From Marinospirillum alkalitolerans (lineage in GTDB: Bacteria > Pseudomonadota > Gammaproteobacteria > Pseudomonadales > Halomonadaceae): 47,954 nucleotides of DNA. Under the pieces are notes generated by a model. That model was given only the letters and a program-made list of their open reading frames with translations, was not told the origin of the DNA and searched no databases. The stretch lies in assembly GCF_045055655.1 (NCBI RefSeq), contig NZ_JBANFI010000010.1, positions 1 to 47,954 on the forward strand, in the 5' to 3' direction. A program made the position numbers and the translations under genes. Below, in pieces: positions 34,020-42,137 of the stretch (position 1 is the first letter of the stretch; the number at the start of each line of letters is the position of its first letter).

Positions 34020-34922
34020 ATGGGCTGGCGTAGTGTGATAATCAGTCAGCCGGGTTATCTCAAGCTCAAGGATCAGGCTTTAACCGTTGAGCAGCAGGAT
34101 GGCAGTGTGCGTATTCCACTGGAAGACATTGCTGTGCTGCTGCTGGATAACCCCCAGATCACCCTCACCGCTCCCTTGTTATCGGCCTGTGCCGACCAAC
34201 AGATTGCGGTGATCACCACCGGAGCAGACCATCACCCCAATGGTTTGTTATTACCCTACTCACCTCATAGCCGCAGCCTTAAAGTGCTGCGTCAGCAATT
34301 GGCGCTCAGTCAGCCAAGGCGCAAACGCCTGTGGCAAACGCTGGTGCAACAAAAGATACTCAATCAGGCGGCAGTGTTGCAGCGGTTTGAGCAGCCGTTA
34401 ATGGCAAGAAAGCTGGAAGCGCTGGCGCGTCAGGTTAAATCCGGTGACAGCGATAATCAGGAAGCCCTGGCCGCACAGTTGTATTTCCCTGCCTTGTTGG
34501 GTAAGGGTTTTACACGCCAGCAAACCAGCTTTCACAATGCGCTGTTGAACTATGGTTATGCAGTGATCCGTGCGGCCTTGGCAAAACATCTGGTCAGCTA
34601 TGGCTTTCTTACCCCGCTGGGGCTGCATCATTGTAACGAGCAAAATGCCTTTAATCTGGCCGATGACCTGATTGAACCTTTTCGCCCACTGGTGGATGCT
34701 TATTGCCTGACACACCTTCTAGCAGAGGATCAGCAGGATATGACAACAGCCCATAAAGTAAAACTGGTGGGCTTGTTGCATCAGGATATCAGCACAGTCG
34801 ATATTCAGGGTGAACTGACGCAGCGTACTGTACTGGCGGCCTGCGAGGCATTGGTGATCAGCTTGGTGCAGCGCCTTGCTGATCAGGATAACCGTTTGCA
34901 CCTGCCGCTATTGCAAGCTTAG
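34020..34922 (+). CDS. cas1: CRISPR integrase Cas1 (type II)
   Basis: Metal-dependent integrase that, with Cas2, inserts new spacers at the leader end of the array. It has 300 residues, usual for type II. The N-terminal beta domain runs to about residue 75; the helical domain carries probable metal ligands Glu148 (in NQEALAAQLYFPALLG), His203/204 (in GLHHCNEQNAFNLADD) and Glu219 (in LIEPFRPLVD). HNALLNYGYAVIRAALAKHLVSYG is typical Cas1. It starts 5 bp after cas9 and ends 10 bp before cas2, so the three form one operon. All expected ligands are visible. Confidence 0.96.
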   Translation: MGWRSVIISQPGYLKLKDQALTVEQQDGSVRIPLEDIAVLLLDNPQITLTAPLLSACADQQIAVITTGADHHPNGLLLPYSPHSRSLKVLRQQLALSQPRRKRLWQTLVQQKILNQAAVLQRFEQPLMARKLEALARQVKSGDSDNQEALAAQLYFPALLGKGFTRQQTSFHNALLNYGYAVIRAALAKHLVSYGFLTPLGLHHCNEQNAFNLADDLIEPFRPLVDAYCLTHLLAEDQQDMTTAHKVKLVGLLHQDISTVDIQGELTQRTVLAACEALVISLVQRLADQDNRLHLPLLQA

Positions 34923-34932
34923 GAATCAACAC

Positions 34933-35265
34933 ATGAGCAAGGAGACACGGCGATTCATGCGATTACTGGTCTTTTTTGATCTGCCAACCACCAGTGCTGC
35001 GGCCAAGCGAGCCTATGTATTGTTTCGCCGTTTCTTGCTGAAAGACGGTTACGACATGCTGCAATGGTCTGTTTATGGGCGGGTGGTGAATGGTTTTGAT
35101 GATATGGAAACGCACCTGAACCGGCTGAACATGAACCTGCCACCGGAAGGGTCAGTGCGTTGCCTGACTGTCAGCGAAAAACAGTTTGCAGCCATGAAAC
35201 TGCTGGTGGGGCCACCCAGAAAGCAGGAAAAAAAGGTCAGTGCCCAGCAGTTGGTGTTGTTATAA
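34933..35265 (+). CDS. cas2: CRISPR adaptation protein Cas2 (type II)
   Basis: Ferredoxin-fold dimer protein of 110 residues that joins two Cas1 dimers for spacer integration. The first strand RLLVFFDLPTTSAAAKRAYVLFRRFLL carries the conserved aspartate (Asp16), and YDMLQWSVYGRVV is the second strand. The C-terminal tail PPRKQEKKVSAQQLVLL is typical for type II-C. The ATG at 34933 is chosen because the family start MRLLVFFD lies just inside; the earlier in-frame start lies within cas1. Followed by a minus-strand terminator and the CRISPR array. Confidence 0.95.
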   Translation: MSKETRRFMRLLVFFDLPTTSAAAKRAYVLFRRFLLKDGYDMLQWSVYGRVVNGFDDMETHLNRLNMNLPPEGSVRCLTVSEKQFAAMKLLVGPPRKQEKKVSAQQLVLL

Positions 35266-35270
35266 GCACG

Positions 35271-35325
35271 AAAAAATTGCCCTCAAACTCCAGCCAGCAC
35301 AGTGCTGACAAGGGTTTGAGGGCAA
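35271..35325 (-). terminator. Terminator of the CRISPR array transcript
   Basis: TTGCCCTCAAAC (35277-35288) pairs perfectly over 12 bp with GTTTGAGGGCAA (35314-35325), followed on the minus strand by six T residues (complement of 35271-35276). It lies between cas2 and the first repeat and is oriented to stop minus-strand transcription leaving the array. The inner part CAGCACAGTGCTG is itself palindromic. On the plus strand there is no T run. Confidence 0.85.
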
Positions 35326-35328
35326 GGT

Positions 35329-36288
35329 ATTGTAGCCATCCGGGGTGAGAGAGGGAACTACAACTCCAGACGGGTGACGTTGTGAGGCTCAGAGATTGTA
35401 GCCATCCGGGGTGAGAGAGGGAACTACAACCGAGTACCGAGCGTTGCAAGCGTGCGTCTGATTGTAGCCATCCGGGGTGAGAGAGGGAACTACAACATTA
35501 CGTTGAGTCTGGCTGATGTCGGGCACATTGTAGCCATCCGGGGTGAGAGAGGGAACTACAACGCTGGTATTCATGTGCGTGCAAACCTTGCCATTGTAGC
35601 CATCCGGGGTGAGAGAGGGAACTACAACCATTGATCTGGTGCTCCTGATCGTTGAGCCATTGTAGCCATCCGGGGTGAGAGAGGGAACTACAACTGAGGT
35701 TCCAGTACAGGTGCCTTGCAAGGTATTGTAGCCATCCGGGGTGAGAGAGGGAACTACAACCTGCTAGTCGATCTTGATTTGCTGCGGCTGATTGTAGCCA
35801 TCCGGGGTGAGAGAGGGAACTACAACAGTATTCTTCTGGCACCTCGCCGCTGGTGCATTGTAGCCATCCGGGGTGAGAGAGGGAACTACAACTTTAGAAT
35901 CGCAATCCAGTACTCCCGATTTATTGTAGCCATCCGGGGTGAGAGAGGGAACTACAACGACGTTCAAGGCTGGGTGCCACCAAGCGACATTGTAGCCATC
36001 CGGGGTGAGAGAGGGAACTACAACTATCACCTGAATCTCCAGTTATTCCACATTATTGTAGCCATCCGGGGTGAGAGAGGGAACTACAACGACTTTTAAG
36101 GATTGGGCCCGCCGCTTCACATTGTAGCCATCCGGGGTGAGAGAGGGAACTACAACATCGATGCTTCTGAGCTCAACGACCTCGGCATTGTAGTCATCCG
36201 GGGTGAGAGAGGGAACTACAACGTCGCTGTGACCGACACTGCTGACCCCAGCATTGTAGTCATCTGGGGTGAGAGAGGGAACTACAGC
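35329..36288 (-). CRISPR. CRISPR array, 15 repeats of 36 bp and 14 spacers of 30 bp
   Basis: Repeats start every 66 bp from 35329 to 36253 with no irregular spacing. The plus-strand repeat begins ATTGTAGCCATCCGGGG and ends GAGAGGGAACTACAAC; its complement begins GTTGTAGTTCCC and ends CTACAAT, the orientation of Neisseria type II-C repeats, so crRNA should come from the minus strand. Repeats 1-13 are identical. Repeat 14 (36187) has one change (position 8) and repeat 15 (36253) has three (positions 8, 13 and 35), so the right end is the old end and the cas2 side the growing end. Spacers are all different. No protospacer could be identified by eye. Confidence 0.98.
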
Positions 36289-36292
36289 TTGA

Positions 36293-37162
36293 TTAGCGGA
36301 CGCGGCGACCACCGAGAAGATCAAACGTCAGGATCTGCAGCAGGGTTTTATCAGGCAGGTCGGCTGGATGAAGCTCAACAAAACGCCCTTGGCTGGCCAA
36401 CTGGGGATGATCAGGCGCAAGCTCAGCGAGTAGATTTTGCAGACGCTGGGCTTGCTCTGCTTGATCCAGATGACGATAGCCTTCAATCATCACGGCCAAG
36501 GCATCGGGAACAGAGGGGGTGTCGGCATAGGCTTCGAGCACCTCGCGTCCACGGTTGATGGCGGCGATAGGTGCCCCACGGCGCAGATAAAAGCGGCCGA
36601 TATAGACCTCTTGTGCCGCCAGCAGGTTCTTTAGATAGCGCATTCTTTGCAGCGCATCAGGCGTATATTCGCTGTCTGGAAAGCGGCTTGTCAGGCGCTC
36701 AAAATCGGCGTAGGCCTCGCGTGTTGCACCTGGATCACGCTGAGAAAGATCACTCAGGCGCAAGCCTTCTAAAGCATGGCGGCCCGCTTCCCAAGCAGCT
36801 AAACCACTCATGTAGAGGGCGTAATCGACTTGGGGATGTTCGGGGTTGAGCCGAATAAAGCGTCTGGCGGTGGCGCGTGCGGCTTCGGTTTGATTATTGC
36901 GATAGAGGGCGTAGATGAGTTCGAGCTGCGTTTGTTCGCTGTATTCGCCAAAAGGAAAGCGACTCTCTAAGGCTTGCAGGCGTTCAATGGCGGTTAAATA
37001 GCGCTCACGATCCAAGGCTTCTTGAGCTTCTTGATAAATCTGCGCTTCTGTCTTTTGATCATCAGGAATGCGTGTGGCGCAGCCAGCGAGGAGCGAAAGG
37101 CAGATCAGAAGCAGCAGTGCGGTGAGGGTCGAGCGGTGTTGATCAATCAAAAAAGCACGCAT
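36293..37162 (-). CDS. bamD: Outer membrane assembly lipoprotein BamD (ComL)
   Basis: Essential part of the BAM complex that folds beta-barrel proteins into the outer membrane. From the ATG at 37162 it has 289 residues; the longer frame adds a non-signal stretch. The lipobox is LAGC with Cys28. TPR-like repeats follow: EAQIYQEAQEALDRERYLTAIERLQALESRFPFGEYSEQTQLELIYALYR, then HPQVDYALYMSGLA, DFERLTSRFPDSEYTPDALQRMRYLKN and EAYADTPSVPDALAVMIEGYRHLD. The length is somewhat above E. coli BamD (245), mainly at the C terminus. Its stop is only 4 bp from the last CRISPR repeat, with no terminator between. Confidence 0.94.
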   Translation of the reverse strand: MRAFLIDQHRSTLTALLLLICLSLLAGCATRIPDDQKTEAQIYQEAQEALDRERYLTAIERLQALESRFPFGEYSEQTQLELIYALYRNNQTEAARATARRFIRLNPEHPQVDYALYMSGLAAWEAGRHALEGLRLSDLSQRDPGATREAYADFERLTSRFPDSEYTPDALQRMRYLKNLLAAQEVYIGRFYLRRGAPIAAINRGREVLEAYADTPSVPDALAVMIEGYRHLDQAEQAQRLQNLLAELAPDHPQLASQGRFVELHPADLPDKTLLQILTFDLLGGRRVR

Positions 37163-37263
37163 AGGTATCTCTAAGTCGTCTAAAACCAGTGAGATCGAGC
37201 TTGAATCTCTTCTGGATGCTAGAATAACGAAAACAAGCATGAAGTTCGAGTCAATTTAAAAAG

Positions 37264-37279
37264 GCGCTGATATCAGCGC
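37264..37279. repeat. Perfect 16-bp palindrome between bamD and rluD
   Basis: GCGCTGATATCAGCGC reads the same on both strands. It lies in the divergent control region, 37 bp before the rluD ATG and about 100 bp before the bamD start. It could be a protein-binding site or an RNA hairpin in the rluD leader; nothing identifies the binder. Confidence 0.6.
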
Positions 37280-37315
37280 AGTGATTCTTCACTCTCTCTA
37301 CTTAAGATCAGGTTT

Positions 37316-38278
37316 ATGACCCAGAAGATTGCCCAGCAGGCTCCCGTTCCTATTCATCTTGCCGGTAAGCGTGCCGATCAGGCCGCTGCTGAACTCTTTA
37401 CTGATTTCTCGCGTGCCAAATTACAGCAGTGGCTTAAAGAAGGCGCCTTGTTGCGTAACGGTGCCCCTCTCAAGCCGAAGGACAAGGTGATGGCAGGCGA
37501 TCTGCTGGTGATTGAAGCCCAGCAAGAGATCCAGACACGCGATGTCCCGCAACAGATCGCCTTGGATATCGTGCATGAGGATGATGCGTTACTGGTGATT
37601 AATAAAGAAGCGGGTATGGTCGTGCATCCAGCAGCAGGTCATGCGGATGGCACCCTGCTGAATGCCCTGCTCTATCATTGCCCTCAGCTTGAGGATTTAC
37701 CACGAGCAGGGATCGTGCATCGTCTCGATAAAGACACCTCCGGCCTGATGGTCGTGGCCAAAACACTTCAAGCACAAACCTCGTTGGTCGCTCAGTTGCA
37801 AGATCGCTCTATGGGGCGTGAGTATGATGCGGTTGTACTGGGTTCTTTGATCAGTGGGGGCACGATCAATGCCCCGATTGGCCGTCATCCGAAAGATCGT
37901 CAACGTCAGGCAGTGGTGGTTTCTGGTGGTAAGCCTGCCGTGACGCACTATCGTGTTGTCGAGCGTTATCGTGCGCACACCCATGTGCGCTGTCAGTTGG
38001 AGACAGGCCGAACCCATCAGATTCGGGTGCACCTGTCTCACTTAAAGCACCCTTTGGTGGGTGATCCTCAGTATGGCGGGCGTTTGAAGTTACCTGCTGG
38101 CGCTGGTGAAGAGTTGAAGCAGTTTTTGCGTGCCTTCCCGCGCCAAGCGCTGCATGCTCGTAGCCTCAAGCTCCTTCACCCTGAACATCAGCAGCCTCAG
38201 CAGTGGCAAGCGCCGATGCCTGAGGATATGCAGCTACTGCTGGCCCTGCTGGCGGAAGACACACGCGAGGCTCGTTAA
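37316..38278 (+). CDS. rluD: 23S rRNA pseudouridine synthase RluD
   Basis: Makes pseudouridines 1911, 1915 and 1917 in helix 69 of 23S rRNA. It has 320 residues, near E. coli RluD (326). An S4 RNA-binding domain occupies about 16-75 (RADQAAAELFTDFSRAKLQQWLKEGALLRNG). The catalytic motif GIVHRLDKDTSGLMVVAK has Asp138; INKEAGMVVHPAAGH and LETGRTHQIRVHL complete the RluA-family core. It is divergent from bamD and 2 bp from pgeF, the same order as in E. coli and Pseudomonas, so the right flank of the CRISPR locus is conserved core genome. Confidence 0.95.
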   Translation: MTQKIAQQAPVPIHLAGKRADQAAAELFTDFSRAKLQQWLKEGALLRNGAPLKPKDKVMAGDLLVIEAQQEIQTRDVPQQIALDIVHEDDALLVINKEAGMVVHPAAGHADGTLLNALLYHCPQLEDLPRAGIVHRLDKDTSGLMVVAKTLQAQTSLVAQLQDRSMGREYDAVVLGSLISGGTINAPIGRHPKDRQRQAVVVSGGKPAVTHYRVVERYRAHTHVRCQLETGRTHQIRVHLSHLKHPLVGDPQYGGRLKLPAGAGEELKQFLRAFPRQALHARSLKLLHPEHQQPQQWQAPMPEDMQLLLALLAEDTREAR

Positions 38279-38280
38279 TC

Positions 38281-39063
38281 ATGAAGACACAAGGCGACGC
38301 GACTGGCGCAGCGCTCCATGCTCTGTCACCCGCTCGACTCTATCCACAATGGCCAGCTCCTGAACAGGTGAAAGCCTGGGTGACCACGCGTGAATATGGC
38401 CCGAGCCAGCCTCCTTACGATGGATTCAATCCTGCCGATCATGTTGGTGATGATCCGCAGCAGGTGGCCTTGTGTCGACAACAGCTGGTTGATGCAACAG
38501 GCGGGCGGCCACTCAACTGGCTAGAGCAAACCCATTCCACTCAGGTGTTGAGCCATTTTGCGCCTGGCTCGCAGGCCGATGCAGCCATTGCGCGCAGCGG
38601 TGATTACGCCTGTGTTGTGCTGACAGCAGATTGCCTGCCGGTCTTTTTTTGTGATCGCCGTGCCACGGTTGTCGGTGTGGCCCATGCGGGTTGGCGTGGG
38701 CTGGCCGCTGGCGTGCTCGAAAATACAGTGGCTGAAATGGCGGTGCCGCCTGAAGAACTGCTGGTCTGGCTAGGGCCAGCGATTGGCGCGCGGGTGTTTG
38801 AAGTCGGTGCAGAGGTGCGTCAAGCCTTTGTGGATGGGCATCCAGAAGCTGCCGCCGCTTTTGTGCCCAGCCCTTATCGCTTGAAACACTATATGGCGGA
38901 TCTCTATCGTCTCGCGCGGCAGCGTTTGCAGGCTGTTGGTGTGACGCAGATTTTTGGCGGCAACCTGTGCAGTTTTGTGGATGCAGAGCGCTTTTACTCC
39001 TACCGACGCGATGGTCAGGCGACGGGCCGGATGGCGAGTGTGATCTGGTTGGATACCCCTTAG
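38281..39063 (+). CDS. pgeF: Purine nucleoside phosphorylase / laccase-domain protein (YfiH, PgeF)
   Basis: A 260-residue member of the Cu-oxidase_4 family, which acts on purine nucleosides and edits peptidoglycan precursors. The zinc-binding residues stand out: His85 in LEQTHSTQV, Cys118 in LTADCLPVFF and His135 in GVAHAGWRGLAAG. The C-terminal NLCSFVDAERFYSYRRDG is also conserved. Its ATG follows the rluD stop by 2 bp, so it is translationally coupled, and clpB follows from its own promoter. The assignment is firm to family; the physiological substrate is less so. Confidence 0.93.
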   Translation: MKTQGDATGAALHALSPARLYPQWPAPEQVKAWVTTREYGPSQPPYDGFNPADHVGDDPQQVALCRQQLVDATGGRPLNWLEQTHSTQVLSHFAPGSQADAAIARSGDYACVVLTADCLPVFFCDRRATVVGVAHAGWRGLAAGVLENTVAEMAVPPEELLVWLGPAIGARVFEVGAEVRQAFVDGHPEAAAAFVPSPYRLKHYMADLYRLARQRLQAVGVTQIFGGNLCSFVDAERFYSYRRDGQATGRMASVIWLDTP

Positions 39064-39135
39064 ACTGAAGCCAAGGGCAGGGTTTGATCTAGGACAAATG
39101 AGACCGAGTCGGCGGAGAAATATCCTGCCCGAGCG

Positions 39136-39163
39136 CTTGAATCTGCGTGCTTGACCCCCACCT
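39136..39163 (+). promoter_or_regulatory. Sigma-32 (heat-shock) promoter of clpB
   Basis: CTTGAA (39136-39141), a 14-bp spacer and CCCCACCT (39156-39163) match the sigma-32 consensus CTTGAA-N11-16-CCCCATNT with one mismatch. The start point would be near 39170, about 60 nt before the clpB ATG. Confidence 0.75.
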
Positions 39164-39231
39164 TAATCATCAGATGCAAACATCACACCAGTTCTGCTGG
39201 TGATGTCCATGAAGTGATTGAGGTAAAAACC

Positions 39232-41805
39232 ATGCGTATCGATCGTTTAACCAGCAAAATGCAAAATGCCTTTGCTGATGCCCAGTCTCTGGCCGTTGGT
39301 CAGAGCCATAATGAATTGGCCCCTGTCCATCTCGTGCTGGCTTTGCTTGATCAGCAAGGCAATCCCCTGTCGCCTTTAATTAAACAAGCGGGGAGTGATG
39401 TCACTCGCGTGCGGAGTGAGTTGAAGAAGCTGCTCGCAGACCTCCCAACAGTGAGCCATTATGATGGCAATGTGCAGGTTTCTCAGACTCTGGGGCGCCT
39501 GCTGAATCTGGCTGATCGTGATGCTCAGCAACGTGGTGATCAATATATCTCCAGCGAACTGGTGCTCCTGGCGGCGCTAGAGCTGAAAGATGCCACCAGT
39601 CAGGCGCTGGAAAAAGCCGGCCTGAATAAAAAGCGTCTTGAAGCCGCGATTGATCAGGTGCGTGGCGGCGAGGCGGTCGACGATCCGAATGCTGAAGAAA
39701 AGCGTCAGGCGCTGGAGAAGTTCACCATCGATCTGACTGCACGCGCTTTAGAGGGCAAGTTGGACCCTGTGATTGGCCGTGATGATGAAATTCGTCGCAC
39801 CATTCAGGTGTTACAGCGCCGCACTAAAAATAACCCCGTGTTGATTGGTGAGCCAGGTGTGGGTAAAACCGCGATAGTCGAAGGCTTGGCGCAGCGCATC
39901 GTCAATGGTGAAGTCCCCGAGGGCCTCAAAGATAAACGAGTCTTGTCTCTGGATATGGGCGCGTTGATTGCTGGTGCGAAATTCCGTGGTGAGTTTGAAG
40001 AGCGCTTAAAAGGTGTTTTGAATGAGCTGGCGAAAGAAGAGGGCCGCGTCATTCTCTTTATCGATGAGCTGCATACCATGGTCGGTGCCGGCAAAGGTGA
40101 AGGCTCGATGGATGCGGGCAATATGCTCAAGCCTGCGCTGGCGCGTGGAGAGCTGCATTGCGTTGGGGCCACCACGCTAGATGAATATCGTCAGTATATT
40201 GAGAAGGATGCCGCGCTGGAGCGTCGCTTCCAGAAGGTGCTGGTCAGCGAACCCAGTGAAGAAGATGCGATTGCGATTTTGCGGGGCCTGAAAGAGCGCT
40301 ATGAGGTCCACCATGGTGTCGAAATTACCGACAGCGCCGTGATTGCGGCTGCGCGTCTTTCTAACCGTTATATCTCGGATCGGCAACTGCCGGATAAAGC
40401 CATCGACCTGATGGATGAGGCCGCCAGCCGTATCCGTATGGAGATCGATTCCAAGCCTGAAGAAATGGATCGTCTCGAGCGGCGTTTGATTCAGCTGAAG
40501 ATCGAACGCGAAGCCCTCAAAAAAGAAACAGATCCTAATACGGTGAAGCGCCTTGAGCATCTTGAAGAGCAAATCACGGATCTGGCTCGTCAGTATGCGG
40601 ATCTTGAGGAAATCTGGACCTCTGAAAAATCCAGCCTCCAGGGTGCTCAGCAGATTAAACAGCAGCTGGAGCAGGCGCGTCTTGATTTAGAAGCCGCACG
40701 TCGTAAGGGCGATTTGGCGCGGATGTCAGAAATACAGTACGGCATTATTCCTGACTTGGAGCGCAGTTTACAGATGGCCGATCAGCTTGATTCAATCGAG
40801 CACCAGCTATTGCGCAACCGAGTCACGGATGAAGAAATTGCCGAGGTTGTGGCGCGCTGGACGGGCATTCCAGTTAGTAAGATGCTGGAGTCAGATCGTG
40901 AAAAACTGCTGCGCATGGAAGATGCCTTGCATGATCGCGTGATCGGCCAAGATGAAGCGGTTCTGGCCGTCGCCAATGCCGTGCGTCGCTCGCGAGCGGG
41001 CTTGGCTGATCCGAACCGGCCCAGCGGCTCCTTCCTCTTTTTAGGGCCAACCGGTGTGGGTAAAACAGAGCTGTGTAAATCTCTGGCGCACTATTTATTT
41101 GATACTGAAGAAGCCATGGTGCGCATTGATATGAGTGAGTTCATGGAGAAACACTCAGTCGCGCGATTGATTGGTGCGCCCCCTGGCTATGTTGGCTATG
41201 AGCAGGGCGGTTATCTGACAGAAGCTGTGCGCCGGCGTCCTTATTCAGTTCTGCTGTTAGATGAAGTTGAAAAGGCGCATCCTGATGTCTTCAATATTCT
41301 GCTCCAGGTGCTTGAAGACGGCCGCCTGACAGACGGTCAAGGGCGTACGGTGAATTTCCGTAATACGGTGATCGTCATGACGTCGAATCTGGGTTCAGAT
41401 TTGATTCAGCGCATGGCAGGTGAAGAGCAGTATGAAATGATGAAGTCCGCTGTGATGGAAGTGGTGGGCAATCACTTCCGCCCAGAGGTCATCAACCGCA
41501 TAGATGAAGTGGTGGTTTTTCATCCGCTGCAAAAAGAGCAGATTCGCGGTATTGCCGAAATACAGCTGGCGCGTTTGCGTACACGCCTGCTTGAGCAGGA
41601 TCTCCAGCTGAGCCTGAGCGATGAGGTGATGAACAAGCTGGTTGAGCAAGGTTATGACCCTGTTTATGGAGCCCGCCCGCTGAAACGCGCAATGCAACGT
41701 ATGCTGGAGAACCCCTTGGCGCAGGAGTTGCTGGCTGGACGCTTTGCACCTGGTCAGACGATTCGCGTTGGCCTGCATGCGGATCAGCTGGTGTTCAGCG
41801 TTTAA
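39232..41805 (+). CDS. clpB: Disaggregase chaperone ClpB
   Basis: AAA+ hexameric chaperone that pulls apart protein aggregates with DnaK. From the ATG at 39232 (GAGGTAAAAACC upstream) it has 857 residues, the E. coli length; the longer frame would cover the sigma-32 promoter and is rejected. The N domain starts MRIDRLTSKMQNAFADAQ. Two nucleotide domains carry GEPGVGKT with VILFIDELHTMVGAG, and GPTGVGKTELCKSLA with VLLLDEVEKAHPDV. A long coiled-coil middle domain lies at about 405-525. The C terminus has GYDPVYGARPLKRAMQRMLENPLA. All motifs are intact. Confidence 0.97.
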   Translation: MRIDRLTSKMQNAFADAQSLAVGQSHNELAPVHLVLALLDQQGNPLSPLIKQAGSDVTRVRSELKKLLADLPTVSHYDGNVQVSQTLGRLLNLADRDAQQRGDQYISSELVLLAALELKDATSQALEKAGLNKKRLEAAIDQVRGGEAVDDPNAEEKRQALEKFTIDLTARALEGKLDPVIGRDDEIRRTIQVLQRRTKNNPVLIGEPGVGKTAIVEGLAQRIVNGEVPEGLKDKRVLSLDMGALIAGAKFRGEFEERLKGVLNELAKEEGRVILFIDELHTMVGAGKGEGSMDAGNMLKPALARGELHCVGATTLDEYRQYIEKDAALERRFQKVLVSEPSEEDAIAILRGLKERYEVHHGVEITDSAVIAAARLSNRYISDRQLPDKAIDLMDEAASRIRMEIDSKPEEMDRLERRLIQLKIEREALKKETDPNTVKRLEHLEEQITDLARQYADLEEIWTSEKSSLQGAQQIKQQLEQARLDLEAARRKGDLARMSEIQYGIIPDLERSLQMADQLDSIEHQLLRNRVTDEEIAEVVARWTGIPVSKMLESDREKLLRMEDALHDRVIGQDEAVLAVANAVRRSRAGLADPNRPSGSFLFLGPTGVGKTELCKSLAHYLFDTEEAMVRIDMSEFMEKHSVARLIGAPPGYVGYEQGGYLTEAVRRRPYSVLLLDEVEKAHPDVFNILLQVLEDGRLTDGQGRTVNFRNTVIVMTSNLGSDLIQRMAGEEQYEMMKSAVMEVVGNHFRPEVINRIDEVVVFHPLQKEQIRGIAEIQLARLRTRLLEQDLQLSLSDEVMNKLVEQGYDPVYGARPLKRAMQRMLENPLAQELLAGRFAPGQTIRVGLHADQLVFSV

Positions 41806-41830
41806 AAACTCTTGTTGCTGTCTTCCTCTC

Positions 41831-41866
41831 AACTCGGTGTCTGTGGACGCCGAGTTTTCTTTTTTT
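41831..41866 (+). terminator. Terminator of clpB
   Basis: AACTCGGTGT (41831-41840) pairs with ACGCCGAGTT (41847-41856) around a 6-nt loop and is followed by TTCTTTTTTT. Confidence 0.9.
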
Positions 41867-41939
41867 AGCCATTTTAGCGCATGAAAAGATAAGTGACTGA
41901 AAGGTCAGCGCATTATTATTGCTTTGTTCCTTTGCTTGC

Positions 41940-42137
41940 TTGACAAAAAAAACCTTTTGTTAGAGTCTTGAGCCTTCCTGATCGCCGCAGGCCATCGAGA
42001 GACCCTCATTGGCTTGCACTGAGCACAGTGCTCAGCATCCAGGACTTCCAGACCTATTTATCCTCTGGTCAGGCTAGGCCCCGCTTCACATTCAAACAAT
42101 GTGATCAGAGTGCAGGCCCCATACACGGGCCTCTTTT
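41940..42137 (+). promoter_or_regulatory. Structured leader of ilvIH with promoter and early terminator
   Basis: This is the main part of the 489-bp gap between clpB and ilvI. TTGACA (41940-41945) is a perfect -35, but the best -10 (TAGAGT, 41961-41966) is only 15 bp away. Downstream are three hairpins: CTGAGCAC/GTGCTCAG (about 42019-42035), TCACATT/AATGTGA (about 42086-42104), and AGGCCC/GGGCCT (42114-42119/42127-42132) followed by CTTTT, a likely terminator 158 bp before ilvI. This suggests attenuation or another RNA-level control. No clear leader peptide rich in Leu, Ile or Val lies upstream of the terminator. Positions 42138-42294 hold an in-frame extension of ilvI. Confidence 0.5.

Noticed and set aside
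35266..36292. csn2 or cas4 gene, which would make the system type II-A or II-B
   Set aside because: Nothing but the terminator and array follows cas2, and the array runs to 4 bp from bamD.
35389..36324. Several open frames on both strands with repeated VVPSLTPDGYN or IVAIRGERGNYN units
   Set aside because: They are translations of the CRISPR repeats, whose 66-bp period keeps frames open; no ribosome site or protein family supports them.
39151..39231. 27-residue extension of ClpB
   Set aside because: It overlaps the sigma-32 promoter and predicted start point; the family start MRIDRLTSKMQ is at 39232.
41975..42113. Classical branched-chain leader peptide upstream of the ilv terminator
   Set aside because: The only ATG there is followed at once by a stop; the TTG frame gives no run of Leu, Ile or Val codons.
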